A program made the translations under genes and the position numbers. Of a stretch of DNA of 64,000 nucleotides, positions 52,209 through 62,549 are shown in pieces (positions within the stretch are counted from its first letter, which is position 1; each line of letters starts with the position of its first letter). The notes beneath the pieces were generated by a model. It was given only the letters and a program-made list of their open reading frames with translations. It had not been told where the DNA came from and did no database searches. This DNA comes from Pedobacter jejuensis (lineage in GTDB: Bacteria; Bacteroidota; Bacteroidia; Sphingobacteriales; Sphingobacteriaceae): contig NZ_RBEE01000008.1 in NCBI RefSeq assembly GCF_003725795.1, positions 1 through 64,000 on the forward strand. Reading direction: 5' to 3'.

Positions 52209-52393
52209 TCATCACGTAGTTGATCCAATTGCTTATCAATATCAGCATTATCCATAGGCGATTTTATTTTAAGGCGAATGGATGATAATTTTTCAGAGCT
52301 TTTTTTTATGACTTTGATTAAATGTAATTCTTCCAAATCCATTAATAGCTTGTAAGCCTTTTTATCTGTCACTTCTATAATCAAAGTATCCAT
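52205..52393 (-). CDS. VapB-like antitoxin (orphaned)
   Basis: This 62-aa protein has an N-terminal beta strand (MDTLIIEVTDKKAYKLLMDLEEL) and a charged C-terminal tail (DIDKQLDQLRDE). Such small proteins precede PIN toxins in Bacteroidota. The ATGA overlap with the truncated PIN frame identifies it as the antitoxin of a broken toxin-antitoxin pair. Repressor domains such as AbrB or RHH are not obvious. Confidence 0.65.
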   Translation of the reverse strand: MDTLIIEVTDKKAYKLLMDLEELHLIKVIKKSSEKLSSIRLKIKSPMDNADIDKQLDQLRDE

Positions 52394-52456
52394 TTTAATA
52401 AATTTAAATGTCGAGTACTAAAACAAATATACAAAATCTAAAAAATGAATTTTGAT

Positions 52457-53531
52457 TTAAAACTCCATTAAGTACGCCTTTAAAAACTCATCAATATCTC
52501 CATCTAAAACAGCCTGTGGATTTGAAGTTTGGTAATTCGTACGATGATCTTTTACTCTCCTATCGTCTAAAACATAACTTCTTATCTGCGAACCCCATTC
52601 AATTTTCTTTTTGGAGCCTTCAATAGCAGCAATCTCTTCATTCCGTTTACGTTGTTCTATCTCATAAAGCTGAGATTTTAGCAACCGCAAAGCATTTTCT
52701 TTGTTCTGCAATTGAGACCTAGATTCTTGGTTTTTAATTACAATACCTGATGGTTTGTGGTATAAACGAACCGCAGTTTCCACTTTGTTTACGTTTTGTC
52801 CGCCTGCACCACCAGCTCTAAATGTTTCAAATTCAACATCAGCCGGATTTATATATATTTCTATCGTTTCATCAACTAATGGATAAACATATACCGACGC
52901 AAATGAAGTATGCCTGCGAGCATTAGAGTCGAAAGGAGAGATACGCACCAAACGATGTACACCATTTTCGCCTTTCAAAAATCCATAAGAAAAATCTCCG
53001 TCAAATTGAAGCGTAACCGATTTAATTCCGGCTATATCGCCTTCCTGACTATCCTGTTCTGTAATTTTGTAGCCATTCTTTTCACCCCACATCATGTACA
53101 TACGCATGAGCATATAAGCCCAATCGCAACTTTCGGTTCCACCGGCACCTGCAGTAATTTGCATTACTGCAGAAAGCTGATCTTCTTTATTCCGAAGCAT
53201 GTTTTTGAGTTCCAAATCGGCAACAGCTTGTTTGCTGATTTCAAACTGCTCTTGCAATTCTTCTTCTGATGCATCACCCGATTGAAAAAAATCAAACATA
53301 ACGGCTGCATCTTCAACAGCGTTATTGGTTTTTTCGAAACCATCAGTCCACTTTTTCTTTGAACTAATATCTGCAAGAATTTTTTCTGCTTTTTTAGGGT
53401 CGTCCCAGAAATCGGGCGCCATGGTTAATTTTTCTTCCTCGCGAATGGCGTAAAGTAGCTCATCAACGTCAAAGATGCCTCCTCAGAGACGTTATTCTGT
53501 CTCTTAAATCCTGAATTTGTTCTTTGGTCAT
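52457..53531 (-). CDS. prfB: Peptide chain release factor 2 with programmed +1 frameshift
   Basis: Translation begins at ATG 53531 ([15 protein letters not shown]...). After 20 codons it reaches CTT TGA C, where a +1 shift at 53471 continues as [13 protein letters not shown], for a total of 357 aa. The stop-recognition motif SPF is at about residues 198-200 and GGQ at 243-245 ([11 protein letters not shown]). It releases peptides at UGA and UAA. An AGGAGG Shine-Dalgarno-like site (53478-53483) stands 3 bases before the slippery CTT, as in the classic autoregulatory site. Confidence 0.96.
53469..53483 (-). promoter_or_regulatory. prfB recoding site (AGGAGG-CAT-CTT-TGA-C)
   Basis: The internal AGGAGG, 3-nt spacer, slippery CTT and in-frame TGA followed by C make the standard RF2 autoregulatory frameshift signal. 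Low RF2 gives a pause at TGA and a +1 shift. The strong Shine-Dalgarno stands out because initiation sites in this window rarely use one. Confidence 0.95.
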
Positions 53532-53624
53532 AATTGCAAATGTAGCTTTTTAGCGCATGAATAGTTGCTTAAACTCCGAAATAATTAATGAAAAGCTGAA
53601 AGCCAACATCAGCAAGTCATAAAA

Positions 53625-53638
53625 TTTAACATGTTAAA
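53625..53638. other. Perfect 14-bp palindrome TTTAACATGTTAAA
   Basis: It lies immediately after the M20 peptidase stop and before the prfB promoter region. It could be an operator or part of a weak terminator; no flanking T-run supports the latter strongly. Confidence 0.3.
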
Positions 53639-54943
53639 CTACTTTTTCAAAGCCATATAATCCAATGTTAAATTGGATAATAATTTTACGCCTAATACGA
53701 AACCGCTTTCATCTAAATAAAAATCTGGTGTATGATGTGAGGGCGCTTTTACTGGGTCCTTCCCTTTTGGCATTCCACCTAAGAAGACAAATAAGCCCGG
53801 CACTTTTTCCTGAAAAAATGAAAAATCTTCTGCACCCGTAACTGGCGGTCTCAATTTTACATGTGATGCACCTGCTGTAGCTTGCATGCTCGGTAGCATT
53901 TTTTCTGTTAGCGCAATATCATTAAAGGTAACCGGGTAATGGTTACTATAAGGTATTTTAACTTCGGCTTTGGCGCCACCAGCCTCGGCGGTTTTGGTAA
54001 CAATGGTTTTTATTCTATCGATAAACATGGCCTCATCTTCTTTACTAAAGTTACGAACCGTACCAAGCATCTCTACTTTTTCGGGGATAATGTTCGAGCG
54101 AACACCACCATTAATGGCTCCGATGGTTACCACACCTGGATTTTCTGTAACGTTTAAATTTCTGCTTACAATGGTTTGCAAGCTATTTACAATTTGTGCA
54201 GAAATTACCACGGGATCGATACTGCTCCAGGGATAAGCGCCATGCGCCTGTCTGCCTGTAACTGTAATTTTCATATCATTTACTGCAGCCATTGTACCTC
54301 CTGGTTTATAGGTAATATCACCAACTTCTGTTTGAGAATTAATGTGTAAACCGAAAATCACATCAACTTTTGGATTTTCTAAAACACCTTCTTTAATCAT
54401 TAAAGCAGCACCACCTTCTTCGCCTGCAGAAACCCCTTCTTCTGCAGGTTGAAAAATAAATTTTACAGTACCCGAAATATCCTTTTGCATTGATGCTAAA
54501 ACTTCGGCAACACCCATTAATATAGCTACATGACTATCATGACCGCAGGCATGCATTACGCCAACTTGTTGACCGTTATATTGAGTTTTTACTTTCGAGG
54601 CAAAAGGTAAATCTACTCTTTCAGTAACTGGCAAACCATCCATATCTGCTCTTAATGCTACAACGGGCCCAGGCTTCCCTCCTTTTAAAATACCTACAAC
54701 ACCTGTTTTTGCAACACCGGTTTTAACTTGTATACCTAGAGACTCTAAATGTTTTGCTATGATACCTGCGGTTCTAACTTCATTATTACCCAGTTCAGGA
54801 TGCTCATGAAAATCGCGACGCCAAGTAATAACCTTTTGTTCAATAGCATCAGCTTTTTTAGAAACAGCGGCATTCAATGGCGATTTTTGGGCATAAACTC
54901 CAGAAGTAAATGCTAGAAGAAATAGAGTATAGATTTTTTTCAT
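53639..54943 (-). CDS. Secreted M20-family amidohydrolase (hippurate/IAA-amino acid hydrolase type)
   Basis: This 434-aa protein has a signal peptide ending VYAQ and an M20D peptidase domain. Metal-binding motifs are MHACGHDSHVAILMG and FQPAEEGVSAGEEGGAALMIKEG. A dimerisation domain occupies about residues 215-330 (GRQAHGAYPWSSIDP). It hydrolyses N-acyl amino acids or small peptides, probably in the periplasm. It is monocistronic. Confidence 0.92.
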   Translation of the reverse strand: MKKIYTLFLLAFTSGVYAQKSPLNAAVSKKADAIEQKVITWRRDFHEHPELGNNEVRTAGIIAKHLESLGIQVKTGVAKTGVVGILKGGKPGPVVALRADMDGLPVTERVDLPFASKVKTQYNGQQVGVMHACGHDSHVAILMGVAEVLASMQKDISGTVKFIFQPAEEGVSAGEEGGAALMIKEGVLENPKVDVIFGLHINSQTEVGDITYKPGGTMAAVNDMKITVTGRQAHGAYPWSSIDPVVISAQIVNSLQTIVSRNLNVTENPGVVTIGAINGGVRSNIIPEKVEMLGTVRNFSKEDEAMFIDRIKTIVTKTAEAGGAKAEVKIPYSNHYPVTFNDIALTEKMLPSMQATAGASHVKLRPPVTGAEDFSFFQEKVPGLFVFLGGMPKGKDPVKAPSHHTPDFYLDESGFVLGVKLLSNLTLDYMALKK

Positions 54944-55065
54944 GGAATGATTGTTTAGTTTAGATGCACTAATCTAAACATTTTTGAGAAAGATAAAATT
55001 GTATAAAGAATAACACTGTCGGTTATAATTATGTTCTCCTATTAAAAAATTCAAAAATAAAGGTA

Positions 55066-56277
55066 TTAACCTTTTCTAAACACGATTATCCTTCTGCCAT
55101 AAACATCACAAGCTATAACATCCCCATTCGGAGCAATTGTCACATCCACAAGATTTAAAAATGAGCCAGCACCAATTTTTTCTTGAATGTCGCCGTTTTC
55201 ATCAGTTTTGATAATAGTACCCTCTCCAGAATTGGCTAAATAAATATTGTCACCAAAAGCTCTAATACCAAAAATATATCCTCTTATAGTAAATACTTTT
55301 AAAAATTTACCATTCTTATCAAATACTTCAATACGATTATTTCTTGTATCTGAAACGTATATTTTGCTTTTGAAATAGCATATGCCAAACGGAGCATCAA
55401 AGTCTCCTTCGGCTTTTCCTTGCTTTCCAAACTTCAGCAATAAATTCCCGTTCTGGTCATATTTCTTAATTCGGTGATTTACTCCATCAACGATCCATAT
55501 GTTTTGTTCATCATCAATTGTTAAGCATTCAATGTTGCCAAAATTGCTATCTCCAGTTCCATATGTACCCCATTCCTTTATCAGCTGTTTATTAGGATTA
55601 AATATTTGGACATAAGAACTACTTTGCGTACGTGTAGCGATATAATTGCCGTTGTTGAAAAATGCCATAGCTCTGGCTCCAGATCCACTGTAAAACTGTT
55701 CAATAAAACTTCCAGCAGCACTAAACTTCAAAACTCTATTCAGACCTTCATCACTGACGTAAATACTTCCTATTTTATCAACCTCAATGTGCATATTAAA
55801 GTTAAACTGCGAAGCCCCAGATCCCTCTGACCCAAAAGTTAATAGCTTGTAGTAGTTAGATATCGAAGTATATCCATAATCTGCATCATTAAATCTACTA
55901 AAAGATGACGATGTGTTAAATGTTCTTACTTTATAGAAATTTTTAGTTAGAGGTTTATTTATATTAATATCATCAAATGTAGTGTCAGCAAGTTCTTTAA
56001 GCAAATCATATTTTTGCGTCAAATCATTAAATTTCCAAATCTGATATTTTTGAGCGAGAGGCATAGGTGTCCAGGAAATGGTAATTTTTGAACCATATGC
56101 ACCTTTGCTAGCTTTAAGATTTATTGGTCTATCAACATTTAATGTGTCGACTATCCTAATAGTATCTCTTATTGTTTTGATTTCAATCTGAGTTTGAACT
56201 TCCTTTTCGCAGGACAGAAACAAAATGGAAATTGCGGCTAAAAATATTGTTGTCTTTAGTGAGATCGATCTTAGCAT
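55066..56277 (-). CDS. NHL-repeat beta-propeller lipoprotein
   Basis: This 403-aa lipoprotein (lipobox ending LSC, Cys23) has an N-terminal fibronectin-III-like domain at about residues 50-140 (PINLKASKGAYGSKITISWTP...). A six-bladed NHL propeller follows, with repeated units such as FGSEGSGASQFNFNMHIEVDKIGSIYV and IWIVDGVNHRIKKYDQNGNLLLKFG. It probably binds protein or carbohydrate at the cell surface. Its target cannot be read. Confidence 0.82.
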   Translation of the reverse strand: MLRSISLKTTIFLAAISILFLSCEKEVQTQIEIKTIRDTIRIVDTLNVDRPINLKASKGAYGSKITISWTPMPLAQKYQIWKFNDLTQKYDLLKELADTTFDDININKPLTKNFYKVRTFNTSSSFSRFNDADYGYTSISNYYKLLTFGSEGSGASQFNFNMHIEVDKIGSIYVSDEGLNRVLKFSAAGSFIEQFYSGSGARAMAFFNNGNYIATRTQSSSYVQIFNPNKQLIKEWGTYGTGDSNFGNIECLTIDDEQNIWIVDGVNHRIKKYDQNGNLLLKFGKQGKAEGDFDAPFGICYFKSKIYVSDTRNNRIEVFDKNGKFLKVFTIRGYIFGIRAFGDNIYLANSGEGTIIKTDENGDIQEKIGAGSFLNLVDVTIAPNGDVIACDVYGRRIIVFRKG

Positions 56278-56344
56278 TAATTTTAAATTTCTCTAAAGGT
56301 AGAAAATCAATCTAAATGAAAAAACACCTTTAGAGAAATATTTT

Positions 56345-56857
56345 TTAATTAAACAAGCCTTTAAGCTTATCCATTATACCACCACTGGAAGCGGCTCCGC
56401 CTGCTTGCGCTTGTCCACCGCCATTGAACATTCCGATAACATCCCCGATATCCAATTTACCATCAGCACCACCAGCCAGACTACCCAAAACATCTTTTAT
56501 ATTAAAAGAGCTATCATTCGGATCGGCAGTTTTTTGCGTTAATTTGCCTAAAATAACCGGAATGATTGATGCAGCTAAACCTTTTGCAGTTTCTGCATTA
56601 ATACCTAAGCCTGCCAACTTATCGGTAAAGTTTCCGGCTGCTTGCTGCGTTACTGCCGAGCCCTCTGCCTTACCTGTGTTAAAAATTTCGGCTAACCCAC
56701 CTACATTTCCATTAAAAAGCTGATCTTTCAAAGTATCAAAAATAGAACCCGAAGCAGCTTGAATTACAGCTTCATTCTTTTCGTTTGGAATTGCGCTATT
56801 GTTAACAACACTTTCCTGTACGTTTTCACGCACCAATTCATTTAAATTTTCTATCAT
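56345..56857 (-). CDS. Hypothetical DUF937-like cytosolic protein
   Basis: This 170-aa protein has helical, Ala/Gly-rich sequence without signal or membrane segment. Segments such as NGNVGGLAEIF, KLAGLGINAETAKGLAASIIPVILGKL and LDIGDVIGMFNGGG resemble DUF937/YidB-like small proteins. The C-terminus is Gly-rich. The family call is tentative; function is unknown. Confidence 0.6.
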   Translation of the reverse strand: MIENLNELVRENVQESVVNNSAIPNEKNEAVIQAASGSIFDTLKDQLFNGNVGGLAEIFNTGKAEGSAVTQQAAGNFTDKLAGLGINAETAKGLAASIIPVILGKLTQKTADPNDSSFNIKDVLGSLAGGADGKLDIGDVIGMFNGGGQAQAGGAASSGGIMDKLKGLFN

Positions 56858-57018
56858 ATTTTTTTAGTTAAACAAATACAAAATAGGATGTATGTAAAAC
56901 TATGGGGATATTAGCCCTAAGTTACTTGTTTAAAATAAATAATGAAATGTTATTTTTTGAACACTAAAAAGACCATTTTAAATATTTGCTTTATTACTTT
57001 TACAGAAAAGAAAAAAAT

Positions 57019-58665
57019 ATGTTACCTAAAATAAATTTCACAGAAACTGCAGCATATAAATATTTGGCAGACCATTTTATAGATATAAACCAGAAAAGTA
57101 TTAAAGAACTTTTTGCTGAAGATGCGGAACGCTTTAGTAAATTTTCTGTTTTTTTTGAAGATATTTTACTGGATTATAGTAAGAACAGGATTAATGATGA
57201 AACATTTGCGCTATTAATTCAACTTGCTAGAGAATGTAAATTGGATGAAGCAATAAAATCAATGTATGCGGGCGATAAAATTAATGAAACAGAAGATCGT
57301 TCTGTGCTTCACATTGCTTTGCGTAATTTAAGCAATACACCAATTATTGTTGATGGCAAGGATGTAATGCCAGATGTAAATACGGTTTTAGCCAAAATGG
57401 AAAAATTTAGCAACAGCATTATCAGCGGAGATTGGAAAGGCTATACTGGCAAAGCCATTACCGATGTGGTAAATATTGGTATTGGAGGTTCTGATTTGGG
57501 TCCGGTAATGGTAACGGAGGCATTAAAGCATTATAAAAATCACCTGAACATTCATTTTGTTTCTAATATTGATGGAACGCATATCGCTGAAACACTAGCT
57601 GGATTAAATGCTGAAACAACACTATTCTTGGTTGCATCTAAAACTTTTACTACGCAAGAAACTATGACCAATGCACATTCTGCCAGAAGTTGGTTTTTAG
57701 GTAAAGGTGGTAAAGAAGGTGACATTGCAAAACACTTCGCTGCCCTATCAACAAATGCAAAAGATGTATCGGCTTTTGGTATTGATACCGAAAACATGTT
57801 TGAGTTTTGGGATTGGGTTGGCGGTCGTTATTCGTTATGGAGCGCAATCGGGTTATCGATATCTTTAAGCATTGGCTTTGATAATTTTAAAGAATTACTT
57901 GCCGGTGCACACGCAACAGATAACCATTTTAAAACCGCAGAATTTGAAAATAACCTACCCGTAATTTTAGGCCTATTGGGTGTTTGGTACATTAATTTTT
58001 ACAACGCAGAAACGCAGGTAATTTTACCTTACGACCAATATATGCATCGTTTTGCTGCTTATTTTCAACAAGGTGATATGGAAAGCAACGGTAAACATGT
58101 AGATAGAAACGGTAATGAAGTAGATTACGAAACTGGACCAATTATTTGGGGTGAACCAGGCACAAATGGTCAGCATGCTTTCTACCAGTTAATTCATCAG
58201 GGAACAAGAATTATTCCTGCTGATTTCATTGCACCTGCTCAAAGTTTAAATCCTTTAGGTGAGCATCATCCAATATTATTATCAAATTTCTTTGCGCAAA
58301 CCGAAGCTTTAATGAATGGCAAAACCGAAGAAGAAGTTTCATCAGAATTGAAGAAAGATGGCAAAACAACAGATGAAATTGCAAAACTCGCACCATTTAA
58401 AGTTTTCGAAGGAAATAGACCAACAAATTCAATTTTATTAAAAAAGATTACTCCTTATAGTTTGGGAAGCCTTGTTGCTATGTATGAGCACAAGATATTT
58501 GTACAAGGAGTGATATGGAACATCTTTAGTTTCGACCAATGGGGTGTAGAACTAGGCAAACAACTGGCTAAAAAAATCTTACCAGAACTGGAAGGTGATG
58601 AAAAGGTTTCCAGTCATGATAGCTCTACCAACGGATTAATCAACCAATATAAATCCTGGAGATAA
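57019..58665 (+). CDS. pgi: Glucose-6-phosphate isomerase
   Basis: This protein of about 548 aa interconverts glucose-6-phosphate and fructose-6-phosphate in glycolysis and gluconeogenesis. Signature segments are [37 protein letters not shown] (sugar phosphate) and [21 protein letters not shown]. The catalytic Glu/His region [15 protein letters not shown] is also present. The ATG at 57019 matches the family N-terminus ([13 protein letters not shown]). It is followed by a strong terminator. Confidence 0.97.
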   Translation: MLPKINFTETAAYKYLADHFIDINQKSIKELFAEDAERFSKFSVFFEDILLDYSKNRINDETFALLIQLARECKLDEAIKSMYAGDKINETEDRSVLHIALRNLSNTPIIVDGKDVMPDVNTVLAKMEKFSNSIISGDWKGYTGKAITDVVNIGIGGSDLGPVMVTEALKHYKNHLNIHFVSNIDGTHIAETLAGLNAETTLFLVASKTFTTQETMTNAHSARSWFLGKGGKEGDIAKHFAALSTNAKDVSAFGIDTENMFEFWDWVGGRYSLWSAIGLSISLSIGFDNFKELLAGAHATDNHFKTAEFENNLPVILGLLGVWYINFYNAETQVILPYDQYMHRFAAYFQQGDMESNGKHVDRNGNEVDYETGPIIWGEPGTNGQHAFYQLIHQGTRIIPADFIAPAQSLNPLGEHHPILLSNFFAQTEALMNGKTEEEVSSELKKDGKTTDEIAKLAPFKVFEGNRPTNSILLKKITPYSLGSLVAMYEHKIFVQGVIWNIFSFDQWGVELGKQLAKKILPELEGDEKVSSHDSSTNGLINQYKSWR

Positions 58666-58670
58666 AAAAT

Positions 58671-58702
58671 AAAAAAGCGAATTGAACATTCGCTTTTTTT
58701 TT
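58671..58702 (+). terminator. Rho-independent terminator of pgi
   Basis: A 12-bp stem AAAAAAGCGAAT / ATTCGCTTTTTT around a TGAAC loop is followed by T-rich sequence, directly behind the pgi stop. Confidence 0.9.
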
Positions 58703-58826
58703 GTTATAAAATTGTTACTTTAGCATAATCACCTATCTGTTTAGTTTTAAACAACAACCAATTAACTTATTATTTACAAAATGATATCGTTGTGTTAACT
58801 GCAATGGTATCCAAACAAATTATCTA

Positions 58827-60140
58827 ATGAAAAAAAGAATTCTTTTTGCTCTGGCCATTTCCGGTTTGTGCTTAAGTGCATCTGCACAAAAAGTACAGTT
58901 CACCGAATTTGATTTGGACAATGGCCTCCACGTAATCCTACATCAAGACAAAACCGCTCCTGTAGTTGCCGTTTCGGTAATGTACCATGTTGGCTCTAAA
59001 GATGAAGATACCACGCGTACAGGTTTCGCCCATTTCTTTGAGCACTTATTATTTGAAGGCTCTAAAAACATAAAAAAGGGCGAATTTATGAAATTGGTGA
59101 GCAGTAACGGCGGACAAAACAATGCCAATACCTCTCAAGACCGCACATTTTATTACGAAGTATTTCCATCTAACCAACTGGAATTAGGTTTGTGGTTAGA
59201 AAGCGAAAGAATGTTACAACCTGTGATAAATGAGGTTGGCGTAAAAACTCAAAATGAAGTTGTAAAAGAGGAAAAACGCCTACGTGTTGATAATTCTCCG
59301 TATGGTAAGTTTACCGAAAAAATATTCTCGCATTTATTTGCCGGTCATCCTTACAGGTGGCAGCCAATTGGTTCTATGGCACATTTGGATGCAGCTAAAT
59401 TGGATGAATTTATTGCTTTCAATAAAAAATTCTATACGCCTAATAATGCCGTGTTAACCATTGCCGGCGATTTAGATATTGAGAAAACTAAAACCTTGGT
59501 TAAACAATATTTTGCCGAAGTTCCGAAGGGTGCTCCTGTTGTACGTACAACATATAAATTACCAGAAATTACTAAAGAAATTATTGATACTGCCTATGAT
59601 GCAAACATCCAAATACCTGCAATTTTTGCTGCTTACCGCGTTCCGGGTATGAAGAGTAGAGAAAGTAAAGTATTGGGTATGATTAGCTCCATTCTATCTG
59701 GAGGCGGAAGTTCGAGATTAAGCACCAAAATGGTTGATGAAAAGAAAACTGCTCTACAAGTTGCAGCTTTTAACTACACGCTAGAAGATTATGGTGCTTA
59801 CATTACATTAGCACTTCCAAATAAAAACACACCACTTAACGATTTATTAAAAGATATTGACGAAGAAGTTTTGCGTTTGCAAACAGATTTGATTAGCGAA
59901 AGCGACTACAAGAAATTGCAGAATCAGTTTGAAAACAGTTACGTTAGTGCAAACAGCAGAATGCTTGGCGTTGCAGAAAATTTAGCCAATGGCTATACTT
60001 TTCACAATAAGGATACAAACGATATTAATGAAGAATTGAACGTTATACAATCCATCACTCGCGAAGAAATTAGAGATGTTGCAAAGAAATATCTAAACAA
60101 AAACCAGAGAGTTGTTTTGTATTACTTACCAAAAAAATAA
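58827..60140 (+). CDS. M16 zinc peptidase, catalytic member
   Basis: This 437-aa periplasmic or secreted M16 metalloprotease has a signal peptide ending ASAQ and the inverse zinc motif HFFEH (residues 69-73). The distal Glu is in NEVVKEEKRLRV. It is a half-length subunit that normally pairs with an inactive partner, encoded 86 bp downstream. Oligopeptides are the likely substrates. Confidence 0.94.
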   Translation: MKKRILFALAISGLCLSASAQKVQFTEFDLDNGLHVILHQDKTAPVVAVSVMYHVGSKDEDTTRTGFAHFFEHLLFEGSKNIKKGEFMKLVSSNGGQNNANTSQDRTFYYEVFPSNQLELGLWLESERMLQPVINEVGVKTQNEVVKEEKRLRVDNSPYGKFTEKIFSHLFAGHPYRWQPIGSMAHLDAAKLDEFIAFNKKFYTPNNAVLTIAGDLDIEKTKTLVKQYFAEVPKGAPVVRTTYKLPEITKEIIDTAYDANIQIPAIFAAYRVPGMKSRESKVLGMISSILSGGGSSRLSTKMVDEKKTALQVAAFNYTLEDYGAYITLALPNKNTPLNDLLKDIDEEVLRLQTDLISESDYKKLQNQFENSYVSANSRMLGVAENLANGYTFHNKDTNDINEELNVIQSITREEIRDVAKKYLNKNQRVVLYYLPKK

Positions 60141-60225
60141 TCGTTTTACTTGCTAACATTTGATAAACGAACAAAACTTCTGTTCGATTATTTAGGCTTC
60201 ATCAGCATTAAAAAAAATTAAAACA

Positions 60226-62310
60226 ATGAAAAAAATATTCATAATAGCTGCATTTTCCTTATTGGCTCAAGGTATATCAGCACAAACAATAAATCGTAGC
60301 CAAAAACCAAAACCAGGTCCAGCACCAGTTATTACCGTAGCAGACCCCGTAATTTATAAACTAGCCAATGGCATTACCGTTTTGGTAGTCGAAAACCATA
60401 AACTTCCAAAAGTTTCTGCTAGCTATAGCATTGATGCAGGACCAATTACAGAAGGCGCCAAAGCAGGTGTTGTAAGTTTAATGGGAAGTATGCTAAATGA
60501 AGGTACAACAACCAAAACTAAAGCACAATTTGATGAGGCTGTTGACCAGTTAGGTGCAGATGTTAGTGCAGGAGCATCAGGCGGAACAGTTTCGGCTTTA
60601 ACACGCTACTTTAGTCCTGCTTTTATGTTAATGGCAGAAAGTATTCGCCAACCTTCATTTCCGGTTGCATCATTTGAGAAAATTAAATCACAAACCATTA
60701 CAGGTTTAAAATCGAGCGAGAAAAGTGCAAAAGCCATTTCTTCTCGTGTTGTAAATGCGTTGGCTTATGGAAAAAACAATCCTTATGGCGAATTTACAAC
60801 CGAAGCTTCTATTAATGGTATTACTTTAGATGATGTAAAAGCAGCTTACAAGAAATACGTTACGCCATCAAGAGGTTATTTAACTTTTGTTGGAGATATT
60901 AAGCCTGAAGCTGCAAAAGCATTGGCAGAAAAAGCCTTTGGCGATTGGAAAGGCACTACATTGACCTTACCTGTTTTAGCAAAAGTAAAAAACCCTGCTA
61001 AAACCGAAGTTGATGTTGTTAATGTGAGTAATGCGGTTCAATCTGAAATCACAGTTACCAACCTTTTAGATTTGCCATTGAGCAGTCCTGATTATTTCGC
61101 TGTTTTACTAGCGAATCAAATTTTAGGTGGCGGTGCAGAATCGAGATTGTTTACAAATCTTCGCGAAAAACACGGATTTACTTACGGTGCCTATGCTAGT
61201 ACAGGTTCTGGTCGTTTTCAATCTAAATTTTCGGCAACTGCCGCAGTTAGAAACGAAAAAGTTGATAGTGCAGTTGTAGAATTTTTAAGAGAGATAAACA
61301 TCATCCGTACAACCAAAGTATCTGCAGAAGAGTTGCAAAATGCCAAAAACTTATACAATGGTTCGTTTGCGTTGGGTTTAGAAAACCCAGCTCGTACAGC
61401 TGGTTTTGCAAGCAGTATTTTGATTAATAATTTACCTAAAGATTTTTATCGCACTTACCTGCAAAAGTTAAATGCAGTAACTACGGATGATATTTTAAGG
61501 GTTGCTAAAAAATATTTCAATTATGATGATACAAGAGTTGTTGTTGTTGGTAAAACCGATGCATTTGTACCGGGTTTAACAAAAGCAGGTTTCACGGTAA
61601 ATCAATTTGATAATTTTGCAAATCCAGTTAAAGCAGAAACTGCTGCAACAAGCACAGCGCCATCAAAATCGGCTAAAGAAATTATTAATAATTACATTAC
61701 TGCAATCGGTGGTGAAGCAGCCTTGAAAAAAATTACTGCAATAGAACAAACAGCAGACATGGATATTCAAGGAAATAAGTTAGGGCTGACAATGAAAAAA
61801 CTTGCACCTAACTTAAATAGTATGGAAGCAACGATGATGGGCCAAAGCGTTATGAAACAATCTTTTAACGGCACAGCGGGATATACCATGCAAATGGGCA
61901 AAAAGGTTGATATGACGACTGATGAAGTGCTGGAAGCAAAAGCCGATAAGGGTTTATTTAATCAATTGTATTATGCAACGGATGGCACCAAACTCGAATT
62001 AGCTGGAACAACAAAGCTAGGTACAAAAGACGCATATAAACTTATTGTTACCAATGCACTAGGTAAAAAGAAAACAGAGTATTACGATGTAAATTCTGGC
62101 TTATTACTTAAGGAAGAAAAGGTAACTACAAAAGATGGTGTTGAAGTAACATCTACCACAGAGTTTTCTGACTATAAAAAAGTCGGTGATATTATGTTTG
62201 CCCACACGCTTACTCAAAGTGTACAAACGGCAAAAGGTGGACAAGAATTTAGTATTGTAATTAAAGAAACTAAAGTTAATCCTGCGATACAAGCTGCTGA
62301 TTTTAATTAA
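60226..62310 (+). CDS. M16 peptidase-like partner subunit with C-terminal LolA-like domain
   Basis: This 694-aa protein has a signal peptide ending ISAQ. Its M16 fold lacks HxxEH (MGSMLNEGTTTKT in that position) but keeps the R/Y substrate motif region RLFTNLREKHGFTYGAYA of inactive partners. From about residue 485 an additional beta-rich domain (AKEIINNYITAIGGEAALKKITAIEQTADMD...) resembles lipoprotein-sorting folds. It probably forms a heterodimer with the preceding protease. Confidence 0.88.
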   Translation: MKKIFIIAAFSLLAQGISAQTINRSQKPKPGPAPVITVADPVIYKLANGITVLVVENHKLPKVSASYSIDAGPITEGAKAGVVSLMGSMLNEGTTTKTKAQFDEAVDQLGADVSAGASGGTVSALTRYFSPAFMLMAESIRQPSFPVASFEKIKSQTITGLKSSEKSAKAISSRVVNALAYGKNNPYGEFTTEASINGITLDDVKAAYKKYVTPSRGYLTFVGDIKPEAAKALAEKAFGDWKGTTLTLPVLAKVKNPAKTEVDVVNVSNAVQSEITVTNLLDLPLSSPDYFAVLLANQILGGGAESRLFTNLREKHGFTYGAYASTGSGRFQSKFSATAAVRNEKVDSAVVEFLREINIIRTTKVSAEELQNAKNLYNGSFALGLENPARTAGFASSILINNLPKDFYRTYLQKLNAVTTDDILRVAKKYFNYDDTRVVVVGKTDAFVPGLTKAGFTVNQFDNFANPVKAETAATSTAPSKSAKEIINNYITAIGGEAALKKITAIEQTADMDIQGNKLGLTMKKLAPNLNSMEATMMGQSVMKQSFNGTAGYTMQMGKKVDMTTDEVLEAKADKGLFNQLYYATDGTKLELAGTTKLGTKDAYKLIVTNALGKKKTEYYDVNSGLLLKEEKVTTKDGVEVTSTTEFSDYKKVGDIMFAHTLTQSVQTAKGGQEFSIVIKETKVNPAIQAADFN

Positions 62311-62326
62311 GCATAAATAAAAACTT

Positions 62327-62364
62327 AAAAACCGCTTCATATTAATTTATGAGCGGTTTTTTTG
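62327..62364 (+). terminator. Rho-independent terminator of the M16 operon
   Basis: The stem AAAAACCGCTTCAT / ATGAGCGGTTTTTT, with a single T bulge, surrounds an AT-rich loop and ends in a T-run. Confidence 0.8.
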
Positions 62365-62549
62365 TGTGTTATAATTTTAATTCTATTCGAAGATTTATAT
62401 AAATTTATTATTACAATGCCCGTACATCAAACCAATTGTTATTGGAAATGAATCACTTATCTTTATACAAACGCTTTTAATTTAAATTCATTTTATGGAA
62501 AACAATAAACTTCAACATCTTAAAATTGTTAACATTCAAAACAACACAA

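Noticed and set aside
53469..53471. In-frame TGA in prfB as a disabling mutation
   Set aside because: The surrounding AGGAGG and CTT TGA C make it the conserved programmed frameshift site.
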